The notes under the pieces were generated by a model, which saw nothing but the letters and a program-made list of their open reading frames with translations, had not been told where the DNA came from and made no database searches. Of a stretch of DNA of 64,000 nt, positions 52,743 through 61,255 are shown piece by piece (position 1 is the first letter of the stretch; each line of letters starts with the position of its first letter). The DNA comes from Alphaproteobacteria bacterium (GTDB lineage Bacteria > Pseudomonadota > Alphaproteobacteria > Reyranellales > Reyranellaceae). Position numbers and translations under genes: made by a program. The DNA is taken from the NCBI GenBank assembly GCA_019635875.1, contig JAHBYP010000007.1, positions 1-64,000 on the forward strand, written 5' to 3'.

Positions 52743-53087
52743 TCAGTCCTTCAGGATGGACAGCTCGAGGTCGACCTTCTCGCCCAGCCACAGGGCGCGG
52801 TCGCGGTGGTCGGTGAGGTCGTGGCCGGTGTTGGGATGCACCAGCACCACCAGATCGCCGCGGTTCAGCGCCAGCCACGGCACGAACTCGGCGAACATCG
52901 CGGGCGGGAAGGCGACCTGGTAGCTCCAGCGCGGATGCGGGCCGATCGGCCTGCTATGCACGCGGCCCATCTCGGCGACGAAGCGCGCGACGATGGTGGC
53001 GCGCAGCTTCAGCGCCGCGTCCTTGCTGTCGGCGTCGAAATAGACATGGGCGTGCCAGTCCTTGATGTCGCCGACCTCGGCCGCCAT
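52743..53087 (-). CDS. DOPA 4,5-dioxygenase-family protein
   Basis: 114 residues. DWHAHVYFDADSKDAALKLR carries the HxH-like metal-binding start of the family, GPHPRWSYQVAFPP the second part, and VVLVHPNTGHDLTDHRDRALW the C-terminal His-rich region. This fold occurs as ring-cleaving DOPA dioxygenase in plants and fungi and as uncharacterised small proteins in bacteria. It lies 12 bases downstream of the SDR gene and is probably co-transcribed with it. Confidence 0.88.
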   Translation of the reverse strand: MAAEVGDIKDWHAHVYFDADSKDAALKLRATIVARFVAEMGRVHSRPIGPHPRWSYQVAFPPAMFAEFVPWLALNRGDLVVLVHPNTGHDLTDHRDRALWLGEKVDLELSILKD

Positions 53088-53099
53088 GACGTGCTCTCC

Positions 53100-53888
53100 T
53101 TACAGGCGGCGCCAGGGGTTCCCGGCCATCATGCCGCCATCGATCACCATCTCCATGCCGGTAACATAGCGCGAAGCGTCGGAGGCCAGCCACAAAACGC
53201 CGTTGGCGATATCCTGCGCCTCACCAGCGAAGCCCAGGGGAACCGCGAGCCTGGCGCGCTCGTAGGGATCGACCGGCGCGTTGTGGCCCATGCCGCGCGC
53301 ACCCGTCGGGATCTTGCCCCAGATCGGCGTGGCGATGATGCCGGGATGCATGGTGTTGACGCGGATCTTCTCGTTGGTCAGCTCCAGCGCCACCGACTTG
53401 CCGAACAGCCGCACGCCGCCCTTGGTCGCGGCATAGGCCGCCAGCCCCGGCGCGCCGCGCAGGCCGGCGACCGACGACATCAGCACGATCGAGCCGCCGC
53501 CGCCCCTGCGCATCAGCGGCACCGAATGCTTCACCGACAGGAACACGCCGTCGAGGTTGATCGCCTGCTGGCGCTGCCAGTCCTCCAGCGTCATGTCGAG
53601 GATCGGCGTGGCGATGCCGATGCCGGCGTTGGACACCAGCACGTCGAGCTTGCCGCATTGCTTCTCGATCTCGGCCACGACCTCGATCCAGCGCGGCTCC
53701 GAGACCACGTCCTGGTCGAGGTAGAGCGCGCCGCCGCCGATCTTCGCCGCCAGCGCCTTGCCGCGCGCATCGTCGATATCGGTGATGACCACGCGCGCGC
53801 CCTCGCGCGCCAGGGTGAGCGCACACGCCTCGCCGATACCCGACGCGCCGCCCGTGACAAGGGCGACCTTGCCGTCAACCTGACCCAT
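53100..53888 (-). CDS. SDR-family oxidoreductase
   Basis: 262 residues, classical SDR. VTGGASGIGEACALTLAREG for the cofactor, Asp in VVITDIDDARGKAL suggesting NAD preference, NAGIG, catalytic Ser in LMSSVAGLRG, Tyr and Lys in YAATKGG, and the C-terminal VTGMEMVIDGG. Probably a 3-hydroxyacyl-CoA or alcohol dehydrogenase type. Co-directional with the DOPA-dioxygenase-like gene downstream; a family B repeat lies upstream. Confidence 0.92.
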   Translation of the reverse strand: MGQVDGKVALVTGGASGIGEACALTLAREGARVVITDIDDARGKALAAKIGGGALYLDQDVVSEPRWIEVVAEIEKQCGKLDVLVSNAGIGIATPILDMTLEDWQRQQAINLDGVFLSVKHSVPLMRRGGGGSIVLMSSVAGLRGAPGLAAYAATKGGVRLFGKSVALELTNEKIRVNTMHPGIIATPIWGKIPTGARGMGHNAPVDPYERARLAVPLGFAGEAQDIANGVLWLASDASRYVTGMEMVIDGGMMAGNPWRRL

Positions 53889-53907
53889 GATGATGTCTCC
53901 CCGAACG

Positions 53908-53973
53908 CGTCATCCCGAGCGAAGGCGAGGGATCCAGGATGCCCTGGATCCCTCGCTACGCTCGGGATGACAG
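53908..53973. repeat. family B palindromic repeat, copy 3
   Basis: CGTCATCCCGAGCGAAGGCG, AGGGATCC core and the arm ending CTCGGGATGACAG. Left arm reads GAAGGCG where others have GCAGCG. Sits 3 bases from the enoyl-CoA hydratase stop. Confidence 0.85.
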
Positions 53974-53975
53974 AA

Positions 53976-54770
53976 TTACCGCTTCTGGAAATTGCCCGGC
54001 CGCCGCTCGGCCCAGGACTTCACGCCTTCCTTGAAGTCGGCGGTCTTGCGCGTCCAGTCCTGCTCGACCAGCTCGCGCTCGGTGGCGCGCTCGGCCTCGT
54101 CGGCGAAGCCGCGCCGCATGGTCTCGCGCGTCGACAGCACCGCCAGCGGCGCCGACTCGGCGATCTCCCTGGCCAGCGCCATCGCGCCCTTGCGCACGTC
54201 GGCCAACGGCACCAGGACGTCGGCCATGCCCATCGCGACGGCTTCGCTGCCGGTGACACGACGGCCCGTATAGAAGAGCAGATTGGCCTTCTGCTGGCCG
54301 ACCAGGCGCGGCAGGGTGAAGGTCAGGCTGAAGCCGGGGTGGAAACCCAGCCGCGTGAAGTTGGCGGAGAAGCGCGCCTCCTCGCAGGTGACGCGGAAAT
54401 CGGCCGACAGTGCCAGGCCGAGCCCGCCGCCGATCGCGGCGCCCTGCACGGCGGCGACCTGCGGCTTCTGGGCCCGGAAGATGCGCGTGGCCTCCTTGTA
54501 GAGGTGCTTGCCGGACTCGGCCGCGCCGGTCGCCGGGCGGTTGGCGAAATCGGCGCCGGCGCAGAACGACTTGCCCTGCGCGCACAGCACGATGGCGCGG
54601 ATGTTGTCGTCGCGGTCGAACGCCTCGTAGGCGTCGGCGATCTGGTTGATCAGCGCGTTGTCGAAATAATTGTGCGGCGGACGCTGGATCTCGACGATGC
54701 CGACATGGCCTTCGCTGCTGATGCCGATGTCCTGCTTGGCCGCACCTGATGCCACGGGTTCCGCGCTCAT
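53976..54770 (-). CDS. enoyl-CoA hydratase/isomerase family protein
   Basis: 264 residues. Crotonase fold: AQGKSFCAGADFANRP (first oxyanion strand) and AAVQGAAIGGGLGLALSAD (second), FTRLGFHPGFSLTFTLPRLVG in the active-site loop, and a C-terminal tail KTADFKEGVKSWAERRPG. Start ATG 54770. Together with the adjacent SDR gene and the acyl-CoA dehydrogenases further on it fits degradation of an acyl-CoA; specific substrate unknown. Confidence 0.9.
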   Translation of the reverse strand: MSAEPVASGAAKQDIGISSEGHVGIVEIQRPPHNYFDNALINQIADAYEAFDRDDNIRAIVLCAQGKSFCAGADFANRPATGAAESGKHLYKEATRIFRAQKPQVAAVQGAAIGGGLGLALSADFRVTCEEARFSANFTRLGFHPGFSLTFTLPRLVGQQKANLLFYTGRRVTGSEAVAMGMADVLVPLADVRKGAMALAREIAESAPLAVLSTRETMRRGFADEAERATERELVEQDWTRKTADFKEGVKSWAERRPGNFQKR

Positions 54771-54876
54771 GAGTTCCCTCCCGCTGGATGATCTGGCGTT
54801 CGGGCGCATCCTAGCCTGCCCCGGCGCGGGAGTCGCAAGCGCCCGCACCGCAATGCCGCTGTGCGGCAAGCCTGCA

Positions 54877-55470
54877 TCAGCCTCTGCGGCGCGGCCGGCG
54901 CAGCATGGGGAAGATCTCGGGTGAGCCGCCGACCTGGATCGTTCCGAGCAATTCGAAGCCGTGACGCCGATACAGCGGCACGTTGGCCGGATTGCTCGAT
55001 TCGAGATAGGCGAGGCTGCCCTCTCGATCGCATTCCGCCAGCGCATGTCGCATGAGCGCGCTGCCCAACCCCTTGCCCTGACAAGCGGGGTCGATACCGA
55101 TCAACGGCAGATACCAATGTGGTTCCGTCGGATGGTAGCTGGCCATCCGTTCGATCAACGCGCCGGCGTCGCTGAGCGCGTGCTGGTCGACGGTCTCCTG
55201 CATCAGCGCGCCCATGGCCGCCTCATCGGGTTCGGCGCCGGGCGGCAGCCAGAGTGCCGCGCCCTTGCAGCCCTCGATGACATGAGCCGTGCCACGCGGG
55301 AATGCCTGCCCGCCGAAGGCGCGGACAAAGCGCGGGAAGCTCGCGAGATAGCGTCGGGGATCCGACCAGCTCCAGCGCGCGGCGGGATCGGTGCAGAAGG
55401 CCAGCGTCAGGACGTCGGCGACGGCCGCCTCGTCCTGCGGTGTAGCGGACTTGATGGCATGATCTGTCAT
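54877..55470 (-). CDS. GNAT-family N-acetyltransferase
   Basis: 197 residues from ATG 55470, preceded by AGGGAAGCC. GNAT core with the acetyl-CoA motif LIGIDPACQGKGLGSALMRH around residue 130, then YLESSNPANVPLYRRHGFE, the usual end of the fold. The N-terminal half (VADVLTLAFCTDPAARWSW) resembles Streptomyces-type GNATs that act on small molecules. Substrate unknown. Confidence 0.9.
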   Translation of the reverse strand: MTDHAIKSATPQDEAAVADVLTLAFCTDPAARWSWSDPRRYLASFPRFVRAFGGQAFPRGTAHVIEGCKGAALWLPPGAEPDEAAMGALMQETVDQHALSDAGALIERMASYHPTEPHWYLPLIGIDPACQGKGLGSALMRHALAECDREGSLAYLESSNPANVPLYRRHGFELLGTIQVGGSPEIFPMLRRPRRRG

Positions 55471-55610
55471 GGCTTCCCTGGGGTTGCGGTCGTCTTCAAG
55501 ATGGCCCCGGGGGTGGCGCATGCAAGGGGAGTCGAGCGGAGGCTGCAACTGCGGCGTGGCCTCAAGGCCGCGTCGAGCAAATCCTGCGGCGATCCACTGG
55601 AGCTGAGCCG

Positions 55611-57836
55611 ATGGTTGCGCCGCTTACCGGTCTGCGCGTGCTGGAGATGCCCGGTGGCGTGGCCGCGCGCTATTGCGGCCGGCTGTTCGCCAGGCACGGA
55701 GCGACGGTGCTGCAGCTCGGCGCACCCGATCAGACCGGCGTCGGCTACGGCGGCAGGGCGAGCGAGGCGTACGCCGTCTGGCTCGACCACGGCAAGCGGC
55801 GCGTCGACAGCATCGTTTCGGCCGGCAAGCTCGACCTGATCATCGCCGGCCAGAGCATCGCCGAGATCGCGGCAGCCGATGCGGCGCGTGCCGCCGACAC
55901 GATCCGCGTCGGTCTCACCTGGTTCGCCCCGGATGGTCCCTATCGCAACCGGGTCGGCAGCGACGCGGTGATCCAGGCGATGAGCGGCGTGGCCTATGCC
56001 ACCGGCCCGAAGGACGGCCGGCCGATGCTGCCGCGTGGGCACGCGCCGCAGGTGGTGGCCGGCGCCACCGCCTTCATCGCCGCGCTGGGCGCGATCATCG
56101 GCCGCGACAACGGATGGACGGGAAGGCTTGTCGACGTCGACATCCTCACCGCCAATCTGTGCTTCTCCGAGGGTGGTGCGTCGACGCTGGCGCTGACCGG
56201 CGACAAGGTGGTGCGCCGCGGCGTCAACCGCTTCACGCCGACCTTTCCCGGCGGCATCTACCGGGCAAGCGACGGCTGGATCGGCGTCACCGCGCTGACG
56301 CCGCCGCAATGGGCGTCGTTCTGCGACATGATCGACCACCCGGAGCTGGCGCAGGACAGGCGCAACGCGATCTCGCTGCTGCGCCTTGAGCGCGCCGACG
56401 AGCTCGACCCCATCCTGGTGCCGGCGCTGCGCGCGAAATCGGCCAAATGGCTGCTGGAGGAGGGTCAGCGCCGGCGCATTCCCCTGGCGCCTGTGCCGAA
56501 CCTCGCCGATCTGCCGCGCACGTTGCACTGGCAGGGCCGCGCCAGCTTCGTGCCGGTGCCCGGTGTCCACGCCTTCGGACCGAGCATGCCTTTCCATATC
56601 GAGACAGGCGCGGCCGACCCTTCAACGCCGGAGCGACGCACGAGCACGCCGACGCTGCCGCTCGAGGGCATCCGCGTCCTCGATCTGACCATGGGCTGGG
56701 CCGGCCCGCTGGCGGCGCGGCACTTCGCCGATCTCGGCGCCGATGTCGTCAAGGTCGAGTCGTGCGCGCATTACGACTGGTGGCGCGGCTTCGATGGCAT
56801 CATCGACGGGGACCCGCCGCCCTACGAGACGCGCCATTCCTTCCTGATGGTCAATCGCAACAAGCGCGGCGTGACGCTCGACCTGAAGGCTGGGAGCGGC
56901 GTCGCGCTGGTGCGCCGGCTGGCGGCGCGCGCCGACGTGATGATCGAGAACTACGCGCCGGGCGTGCTCGACCGGCTGGGCATCGGTCCGAAAGCGATGA
57001 CAGAAGCCGTGCCCGGCCTGATCGGCATCTCGATGGGCGCCTTCGGCGCCAGCGGGCCATGGAGCGCCTTCCGCGCCTATGGCTCGACGGTCGAGCAGGC
57101 CTCGGGCCTGCCCTTCGCCAATGGCGAGGCCGACGATCCGCCGACCATGCAGCATGTCGCCTATGGCGATCCGATCGGCGGCATTTTCGGCGCCATCGCC
57201 TGCCTGATCGCGCTCCATGGCCGCAAGCACGGCCGCGCCAGCACGGTGATCGATCTCGGCCAGGTCGAGTGCCTGTTCCAGCTCGGCGCCGACGCCATCG
57301 TCGCGCAGTCGACGCAGGAGGTGCCGCTGGCGCGCGATGGCAGCCGTCATCCGCTGTCGAAGCTGCGCATGGTCGGCGGCGAGGCCGGTGCATGGTGGGC
57401 GGTATCGGCCGAGACGGAGGTGCAGTGGAACGCCGTCGCGCGCACTGTCGGTGCAGCCGCCACCCTGGATCAGCCCGCGATGGTGGAGGCGGTGCGCGCG
57501 TGGTCTGCCGGCAAAGCGCGCGACTCGATCGTCGCGGCATTCCAGGCGGCCGGCGTTCCATCGGGTCCGGTTCACGCGGCGCAGGATCTGCTGAGCGATC
57601 CGCAGCTCGTGACCTCGGGCTTCTGGCGCCGCGCCGATCGGCGCTTCATCGGCAGCCATGTGGTGCCGCTGGCGCCGTATCGCCTCGATGGCACGTCGCC
57701 GCCGATGCGGGCGCCGGCGCCGACATTGGGCGAGCACAACGACGCCGTGCTGGGCGGCGATCTCGGCCTGACGCGCGGCGAGCTCGACCAGCTGGTTGCC
57801 GAGGGCGTGATCGGCACGCGCGCGGTGGCGCCGTAG
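55611..57836 (+). CDS. tandem two-domain CaiB/BaiF CoA-transferase
   Basis: 741 residues, about twice the normal size, because two family III CoA-transferase units are fused: residues 1-340 and about 348-741. Domain 1 starts LTGLRVLEMPGGVAARYCGR and keeps Asp118 in GSDAVIQAMSG, at the catalytic-Asp position. Domain 2 has a better-conserved N-terminus (IRVLDLTMGWAGPLAARHFA, MVNRNKRGVTLDLKAG, ENYAPGVLDRLG) but Ser/Thr where the Asp should be (YGSTVEQASG). The two halves seem to have split the roles of catalysis and binding, an intramolecular version of the intertwined dimer. Acyl substrate unknown. Confidence 0.88.
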   Translation: MVAPLTGLRVLEMPGGVAARYCGRLFARHGATVLQLGAPDQTGVGYGGRASEAYAVWLDHGKRRVDSIVSAGKLDLIIAGQSIAEIAAADAARAADTIRVGLTWFAPDGPYRNRVGSDAVIQAMSGVAYATGPKDGRPMLPRGHAPQVVAGATAFIAALGAIIGRDNGWTGRLVDVDILTANLCFSEGGASTLALTGDKVVRRGVNRFTPTFPGGIYRASDGWIGVTALTPPQWASFCDMIDHPELAQDRRNAISLLRLERADELDPILVPALRAKSAKWLLEEGQRRRIPLAPVPNLADLPRTLHWQGRASFVPVPGVHAFGPSMPFHIETGAADPSTPERRTSTPTLPLEGIRVLDLTMGWAGPLAARHFADLGADVVKVESCAHYDWWRGFDGIIDGDPPPYETRHSFLMVNRNKRGVTLDLKAGSGVALVRRLAARADVMIENYAPGVLDRLGIGPKAMTEAVPGLIGISMGAFGASGPWSAFRAYGSTVEQASGLPFANGEADDPPTMQHVAYGDPIGGIFGAIACLIALHGRKHGRASTVIDLGQVECLFQLGADAIVAQSTQEVPLARDGSRHPLSKLRMVGGEAGAWWAVSAETEVQWNAVARTVGAAATLDQPAMVEAVRAWSAGKARDSIVAAFQAAGVPSGPVHAAQDLLSDPQLVTSGFWRRADRRFIGSHVVPLAPYRLDGTSPPMRAPAPTLGEHNDAVLGGDLGLTRGELDQLVAEGVIGTRAVAP

Positions 57837-57877
57837 AGGACATCCGCGCCATCACCCAATGGCTTGCAGCCGTCTTC

Positions 57878-58030
57878 CTTCTCCCTGCGAAGGCGGGGAG
57901 AAGGTGCCCGAAGGGCGGATGAGGGGCTTCGCGGCGGGTCAATGGCGACACTGGCGGTCGTTGCACGCGGAAGCCCCTCATCCGCCTCGCTGACGCTCGG
58001 CACCTTCTCCCCGCCTTCGCGGGGAGAAGG
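57878..58030. repeat. family C palindromic repeat, full copy
   Basis: Long near-palindrome bounded by CCTTCTCCCTGCGAAGGCGG and its complement CCGCCTTCGCGGGGAGAAGG. Inside are GGCGGATGAGGGGCTTC and its inverted partner GGAAGCCCCTCATCCGCC. It fills the gap between two convergent genes (57836 and 58036). Confidence 0.88.
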
Positions 58031-58035
58031 AGGAC

Positions 58036-58866
58036 CTACTTGATCGCCAGCCAGATCTCGAAGCCGCCCAGCCCCGTGCGGCTGTCGAACTCGGGACCGT
58101 AGCGCTCGAAGAACGGCGCGTCGGCGGCCTGGAAGCCGGAGGCGGGCAGCCACTTGCTCCAGATCGTCGTCACCGTGCTGCGGATGGTCGAGATGTGCTC
58201 GCGGTGGGCGAATACGGCGTAGCGCTGCGGCGGGATACGAACGCGCATGTACTCTTTCGGCACCTCCGAGAAGTCGCGCACCTGCACCCCGGCGATGTAG
58301 TCGAAATTGCCGGCATCGTCGGTGTTGCAGCACACGCCATAGGCGACGTCGCCGATCTTGCCCGGCATGAGGTCGACCTCGGCGTTGAAGCGCTGCCACA
58401 GCCCCGGGATGCCGCCGGAGCTGTCGTGGCTGAAGCGGTCGCCGCGGCCGGCGATCAGCAGGGCCGGCGTAGTCTCGAAGCGCGGCGGCGCGAGCGTGGC
58501 GGTGGCGGTCTCGGTCATGCGGATGGCCTCCATCGGCTTGATGCTGCACAGGCTGCCCTTGGTTCGCACCGCCTCGGGCGTGGTGCCGAACTGGTCGCGG
58601 AAGGCGCGGGTGAAGGCTTCGTGCGAGCCGTAGCCGGCGTCGAGCGCCACCATGAGGATGTCCGGCGCGCCGCCGGCCAAGGCGCGCGCGGCATGACTCA
58701 GGCGCCGGCCGCGGACATAGCGCATCACCGAGGTCCCCGTGGCGTACCCGAAGGCGCGCACGAGCTGGAAGCGCGACACGCCGGCGATCGCGGCGATGTC
58801 GTCGAGCGTCAGCTCCTCAGCGAAGTGGCTCTCGATGAACCACAGGGCCTTGTCGACGGGATCCAT
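58036..58866 (-). CDS. AraC-family regulator with GyrI-like effector domain
   Basis: 276 residues. N-terminal AraC DNA-binding domain with two helix-turn-helix units (LDDIAAIAGVSRFQLVRAFG; LMVALDAGYGSHEAFTRAFR). The C-terminal ~150 residues form a GyrI/AraE-type SHS2 ligand-binding domain (FDYIAGVQVRDFSEVPKEYM; FFERYGPEFDSRTGLGGFEIW). This is the Rob/SoxS-effector arrangement used to sense small hydrophobic or cationic molecules. Target genes are not evident; the divergent SDR gene (58995) is nearest. Confidence 0.9.
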   Translation of the reverse strand: MDPVDKALWFIESHFAEELTLDDIAAIAGVSRFQLVRAFGYATGTSVMRYVRGRRLSHAARALAGGAPDILMVALDAGYGSHEAFTRAFRDQFGTTPEAVRTKGSLCSIKPMEAIRMTETATATLAPPRFETTPALLIAGRGDRFSHDSSGGIPGLWQRFNAEVDLMPGKIGDVAYGVCCNTDDAGNFDYIAGVQVRDFSEVPKEYMRVRIPPQRYAVFAHREHISTIRSTVTTIWSKWLPASGFQAADAPFFERYGPEFDSRTGLGGFEIWLAIK

Positions 58867-58994
58867 GGCGCTGGTATAGGCCGGGCCGCAAGCGCGCGCT
58901 TGATCGGTCTTGCGTTCGCAGGCCGGAAAGTGGCGGTTGAAAGGCCCCGCCCGTCCGCGCCAGTCTGTGGTCCACCAATCAATGGAGGGGACCC

Positions 58995-59894
58995 ATGGCG
59001 AGGTTGTGCGAGGGGCGCGTGGCGCTGGTCACCGGTGCGGCGCGCGGCGTCGGGCGCGAGCACGCGCTGTTGCTGGCGAAGCATGGCGCCAAGGTCGTGG
59101 TCAACGATCTCGGCGGCGAGCGCGACGGCAAGGGCGCCGACCTGACGCCGGCGCAGAAGGTCGTCGAGGAGATCAAGGCCATGGGTGGCGAGGCCGCGGT
59201 CAACGGCGACGACGTCTCTGACTGGAACGGCGCCAAGCGCATGGTCGACCAGGCGATCTCGACCTTCGGCAAGCTCGACATCGTGCTCTCCAACGCCGGC
59301 ATCCTGCGCGACCGCATGCTGACCAACATGACCGAGGAAGAGTGGGACGCGGTGATCAAGGTGCACCTCAAGGGCACCTTCGCGCCGGCGCGGCACGCCT
59401 GCGCCTATTGGCGCGACAAGTTCAAGGAGACCGGCCAGCCTGTAAACGGAAGGCTGATCACCACGACCTCGGTTTCGGGCATCTACGGCAATGTCGGCCA
59501 GACCAATTACGGCGCCGCCAAGGCCGCCATCGCCGCCTTCACCGTGATCGCCGCGCGCGAGATGCGACGCTACGGCGTGACCTCGAACTCGATCTCGCCT
59601 TCGGCCTACACCCGCATGACCGCCGACCTGCGGCAGTACTCACCCGAGGATCTGGAGAGGCGTGACCCGAAATGGGTGGCGCCGATCGCGGTGTGGCTGG
59701 CGAGCGAGGAGTCCGGCGACATCACCGGCCGCGTCTTTCAGGCCGGCGGCGGCCAGATCGCCGTCGCCGAGGGCTGGCACAAGGGCCCGACCATCGCCCA
59801 GGTGGCCGATCCGACGACGCTCGGCCCGATCGTCAAGGACATGGTCGCCAAGGCGCGCAAGAACGCCGGCATGGACGGCATGGATCTGGATTAA
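58995..59894 (+). CDS. SDR-family 3-hydroxyacyl-CoA dehydrogenase type
   Basis: 299 residues, longer than simple SDRs. VTGAARGVGREHALLLAKHG with VVVNDLGGERDGKG for the cofactor, SNAGILRDRMLTNMTEEEWD, catalytic Ser in TTSVSGIYG, Tyr and Lys in NYGAAKAA, and a C-terminal extension. The pattern RDRMLTNM with NDLGG is typical of the dehydrogenase part of peroxisomal multifunctional enzyme 2 and its bacterial relatives, acting on (R)-3-hydroxyacyl-CoA. ATG 58995 follows GGAGGGGACCC. It precedes two acyl-CoA dehydrogenase genes on the same strand, so beta-oxidation of one substrate is likely. Confidence 0.92.
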   Translation: MARLCEGRVALVTGAARGVGREHALLLAKHGAKVVVNDLGGERDGKGADLTPAQKVVEEIKAMGGEAAVNGDDVSDWNGAKRMVDQAISTFGKLDIVLSNAGILRDRMLTNMTEEEWDAVIKVHLKGTFAPARHACAYWRDKFKETGQPVNGRLITTTSVSGIYGNVGQTNYGAAKAAIAAFTVIAAREMRRYGVTSNSISPSAYTRMTADLRQYSPEDLERRDPKWVAPIAVWLASEESGDITGRVFQAGGGQIAVAEGWHKGPTIAQVADPTTLGPIVKDMVAKARKNAGMDGMDLD

Positions 59895-59902
59895 GTCTCG
59901 AG

Positions 59903-59958
59903 TGTCATCCCGAGCGTAAGCGAGGGATCCAGATTCCTCGCTGCGCTCGGAATGACAG
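59903..59958. repeat. family B palindromic repeat, copy 4, short
   Basis: TGTCATCCCGAGCGTAAGCG, shortened core and CTCGGAATGACAG. The loop and half of the inner stem are missing compared with the other copies. Located between the SDR and an acyl-CoA dehydrogenase gene of the same operon-like run. Confidence 0.83.
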
Positions 59959-59971
59959 GGTGGGTGTTCCC

Positions 59972-61096
59972 ATGAACTTCGATTTCTCCGACGACCAGAA
60001 GATGCTGCAGGAGCAGGTGCGCAAGTTCCTGGCGGACAAGAGTCCGTACAAGACGACGCGCCGCGTGCTGGAGAGCGACGAGGCCTATGCCGGGGAGGTC
60101 TGGAAGGGCCTGGTCGAGCTCGGCGTCACCGCCGCGACCATCCCTGAGGAGTACGGTGGCTCGGGCATGGGCGCGCTGGAGCTCTGCGTCGTCGCCGAGG
60201 AGCTGGGACGCGCCTGCGCCGCGGTGCCCTTCGCCTCGTCGGTCTATCTCGCCACCGAGGCGCTGAAGCTGTTCGGCAGCGAGGCGCAGAAGAAGGCCTG
60301 GCTGCCGAAGCTGGCCGGCGGCGAGGCGATCGGCACCATCGCGACCGGCGAAGGCCCGCAGGCGCCGACGCCGCGCAACGTGCGTACCAGCTTCGGCGGC
60401 GGCAAGGTGACGGGCCAGAAGCTGCCGGTGGCCGACGGCACCGCGGCGACCTTCGCCATCGTGCTGGTCAACACCGGCGGCGCCGGCGATCGCGCTCTCT
60501 CCATGGCGATCGTCGACCTCACGGCGTCGGGCGTGACGCGCGTGACGGTGCAGACCGTCGATCCGGCGCGCAAGCACGCGCACATCACCTTCAACGGCGC
60601 GTCGGGCGAATTGCTGGGTGCCGAGGGCGCCGGCTGGAGCCAGCTCGAGACGTTGTACGACGCCGCCGCCGTGCCGATGGCCTTCGAGCAGATCGGCGGC
60701 GCGGAAGCCGCGATGTGGATGGCGCGCGACTACGCGCTGCAGCGCCAGGCCTTCGGCCGGCAGATCGGTTCCTACCAGGCGATCAAGCACAAGCTCGCCG
60801 ACATGTACGTCAAGCTCGAGCTGGCGCGGTCGAACGCCTATTACGGCGCGATGATGCTGTCGGAGGGCGGCGCCGACCTGCCGATCGCCGCCGCCGCCGC
60901 GCGCATCGCCGCCACCGAGGCCTACGACTTCGCCGCCAAGGAGAACATCCAGACGCATGGCGGCATCGGCTTCACCTGGGAGGCCGACACGCAGTTCCAC
61001 TATCGCCGCTCGCGCCTGCTGTCGCTGGCGCTGGGCGGGCCGCTGGCATGGAAGGACAAGCTGGTCACGCGGCTGGAGCGCAAGAACGCCGCGTGA
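59972..61096 (+). CDS. acyl-CoA dehydrogenase, short form
   Basis: 374 residues. N-terminal helical domain (FDFSDDQKMLQEQVRKFLAD; PEEYGGSGMGALELC), middle beta domain with weakly conserved FAD/substrate strand (ATGEGPQAPTPRN replaces the common TEPxxGSD), and C-terminal helices (RQAFGRQIGSYQAIKHKLAD; THGGIGFTWE). The missing TEPxxGSD and the Asp/Ala region replacing the usual catalytic Glu suggest it is the less active partner of a two-gene dehydrogenase with the protein at 61256, as in heteromeric steroid-type acyl-CoA dehydrogenases. Confidence 0.88.
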   Translation: MNFDFSDDQKMLQEQVRKFLADKSPYKTTRRVLESDEAYAGEVWKGLVELGVTAATIPEEYGGSGMGALELCVVAEELGRACAAVPFASSVYLATEALKLFGSEAQKKAWLPKLAGGEAIGTIATGEGPQAPTPRNVRTSFGGGKVTGQKLPVADGTAATFAIVLVNTGGAGDRALSMAIVDLTASGVTRVTVQTVDPARKHAHITFNGASGELLGAEGAGWSQLETLYDAAAVPMAFEQIGGAEAAMWMARDYALQRQAFGRQIGSYQAIKHKLADMYVKLELARSNAYYGAMMLSEGGADLPIAAAAARIAATEAYDFAAKENIQTHGGIGFTWEADTQFHYRRSRLLSLALGGPLAWKDKLVTRLERKNAA

Positions 61097-61114
61097 TGTG
61101 ACGCGCGTCCCCTA

Positions 61115-61234
61115 CCTTCCCCCGGAGGGGGAAGGTGCCCGAAGGGCGGATGGGGGATGCCGATGACGAACACCGATGTCGTTGAGACATCCCCCATCCG
61201 GCGCTACGCGCCACCTTCCCCCTCCGGGGGAAGG
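61115..61234. repeat. family A palindromic repeat, copy 7
   Basis: Complete outer hairpins and GGTGCCCGAAGGGCGGATGG, but the central block is of the copy-2 kind (ACACCGATGTCGTTGAG). It sits 21 bases before ATG 61256. Confidence 0.88.
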
Positions 61235-61255
61235 TAGAAGACAAGGGAGCGACAC

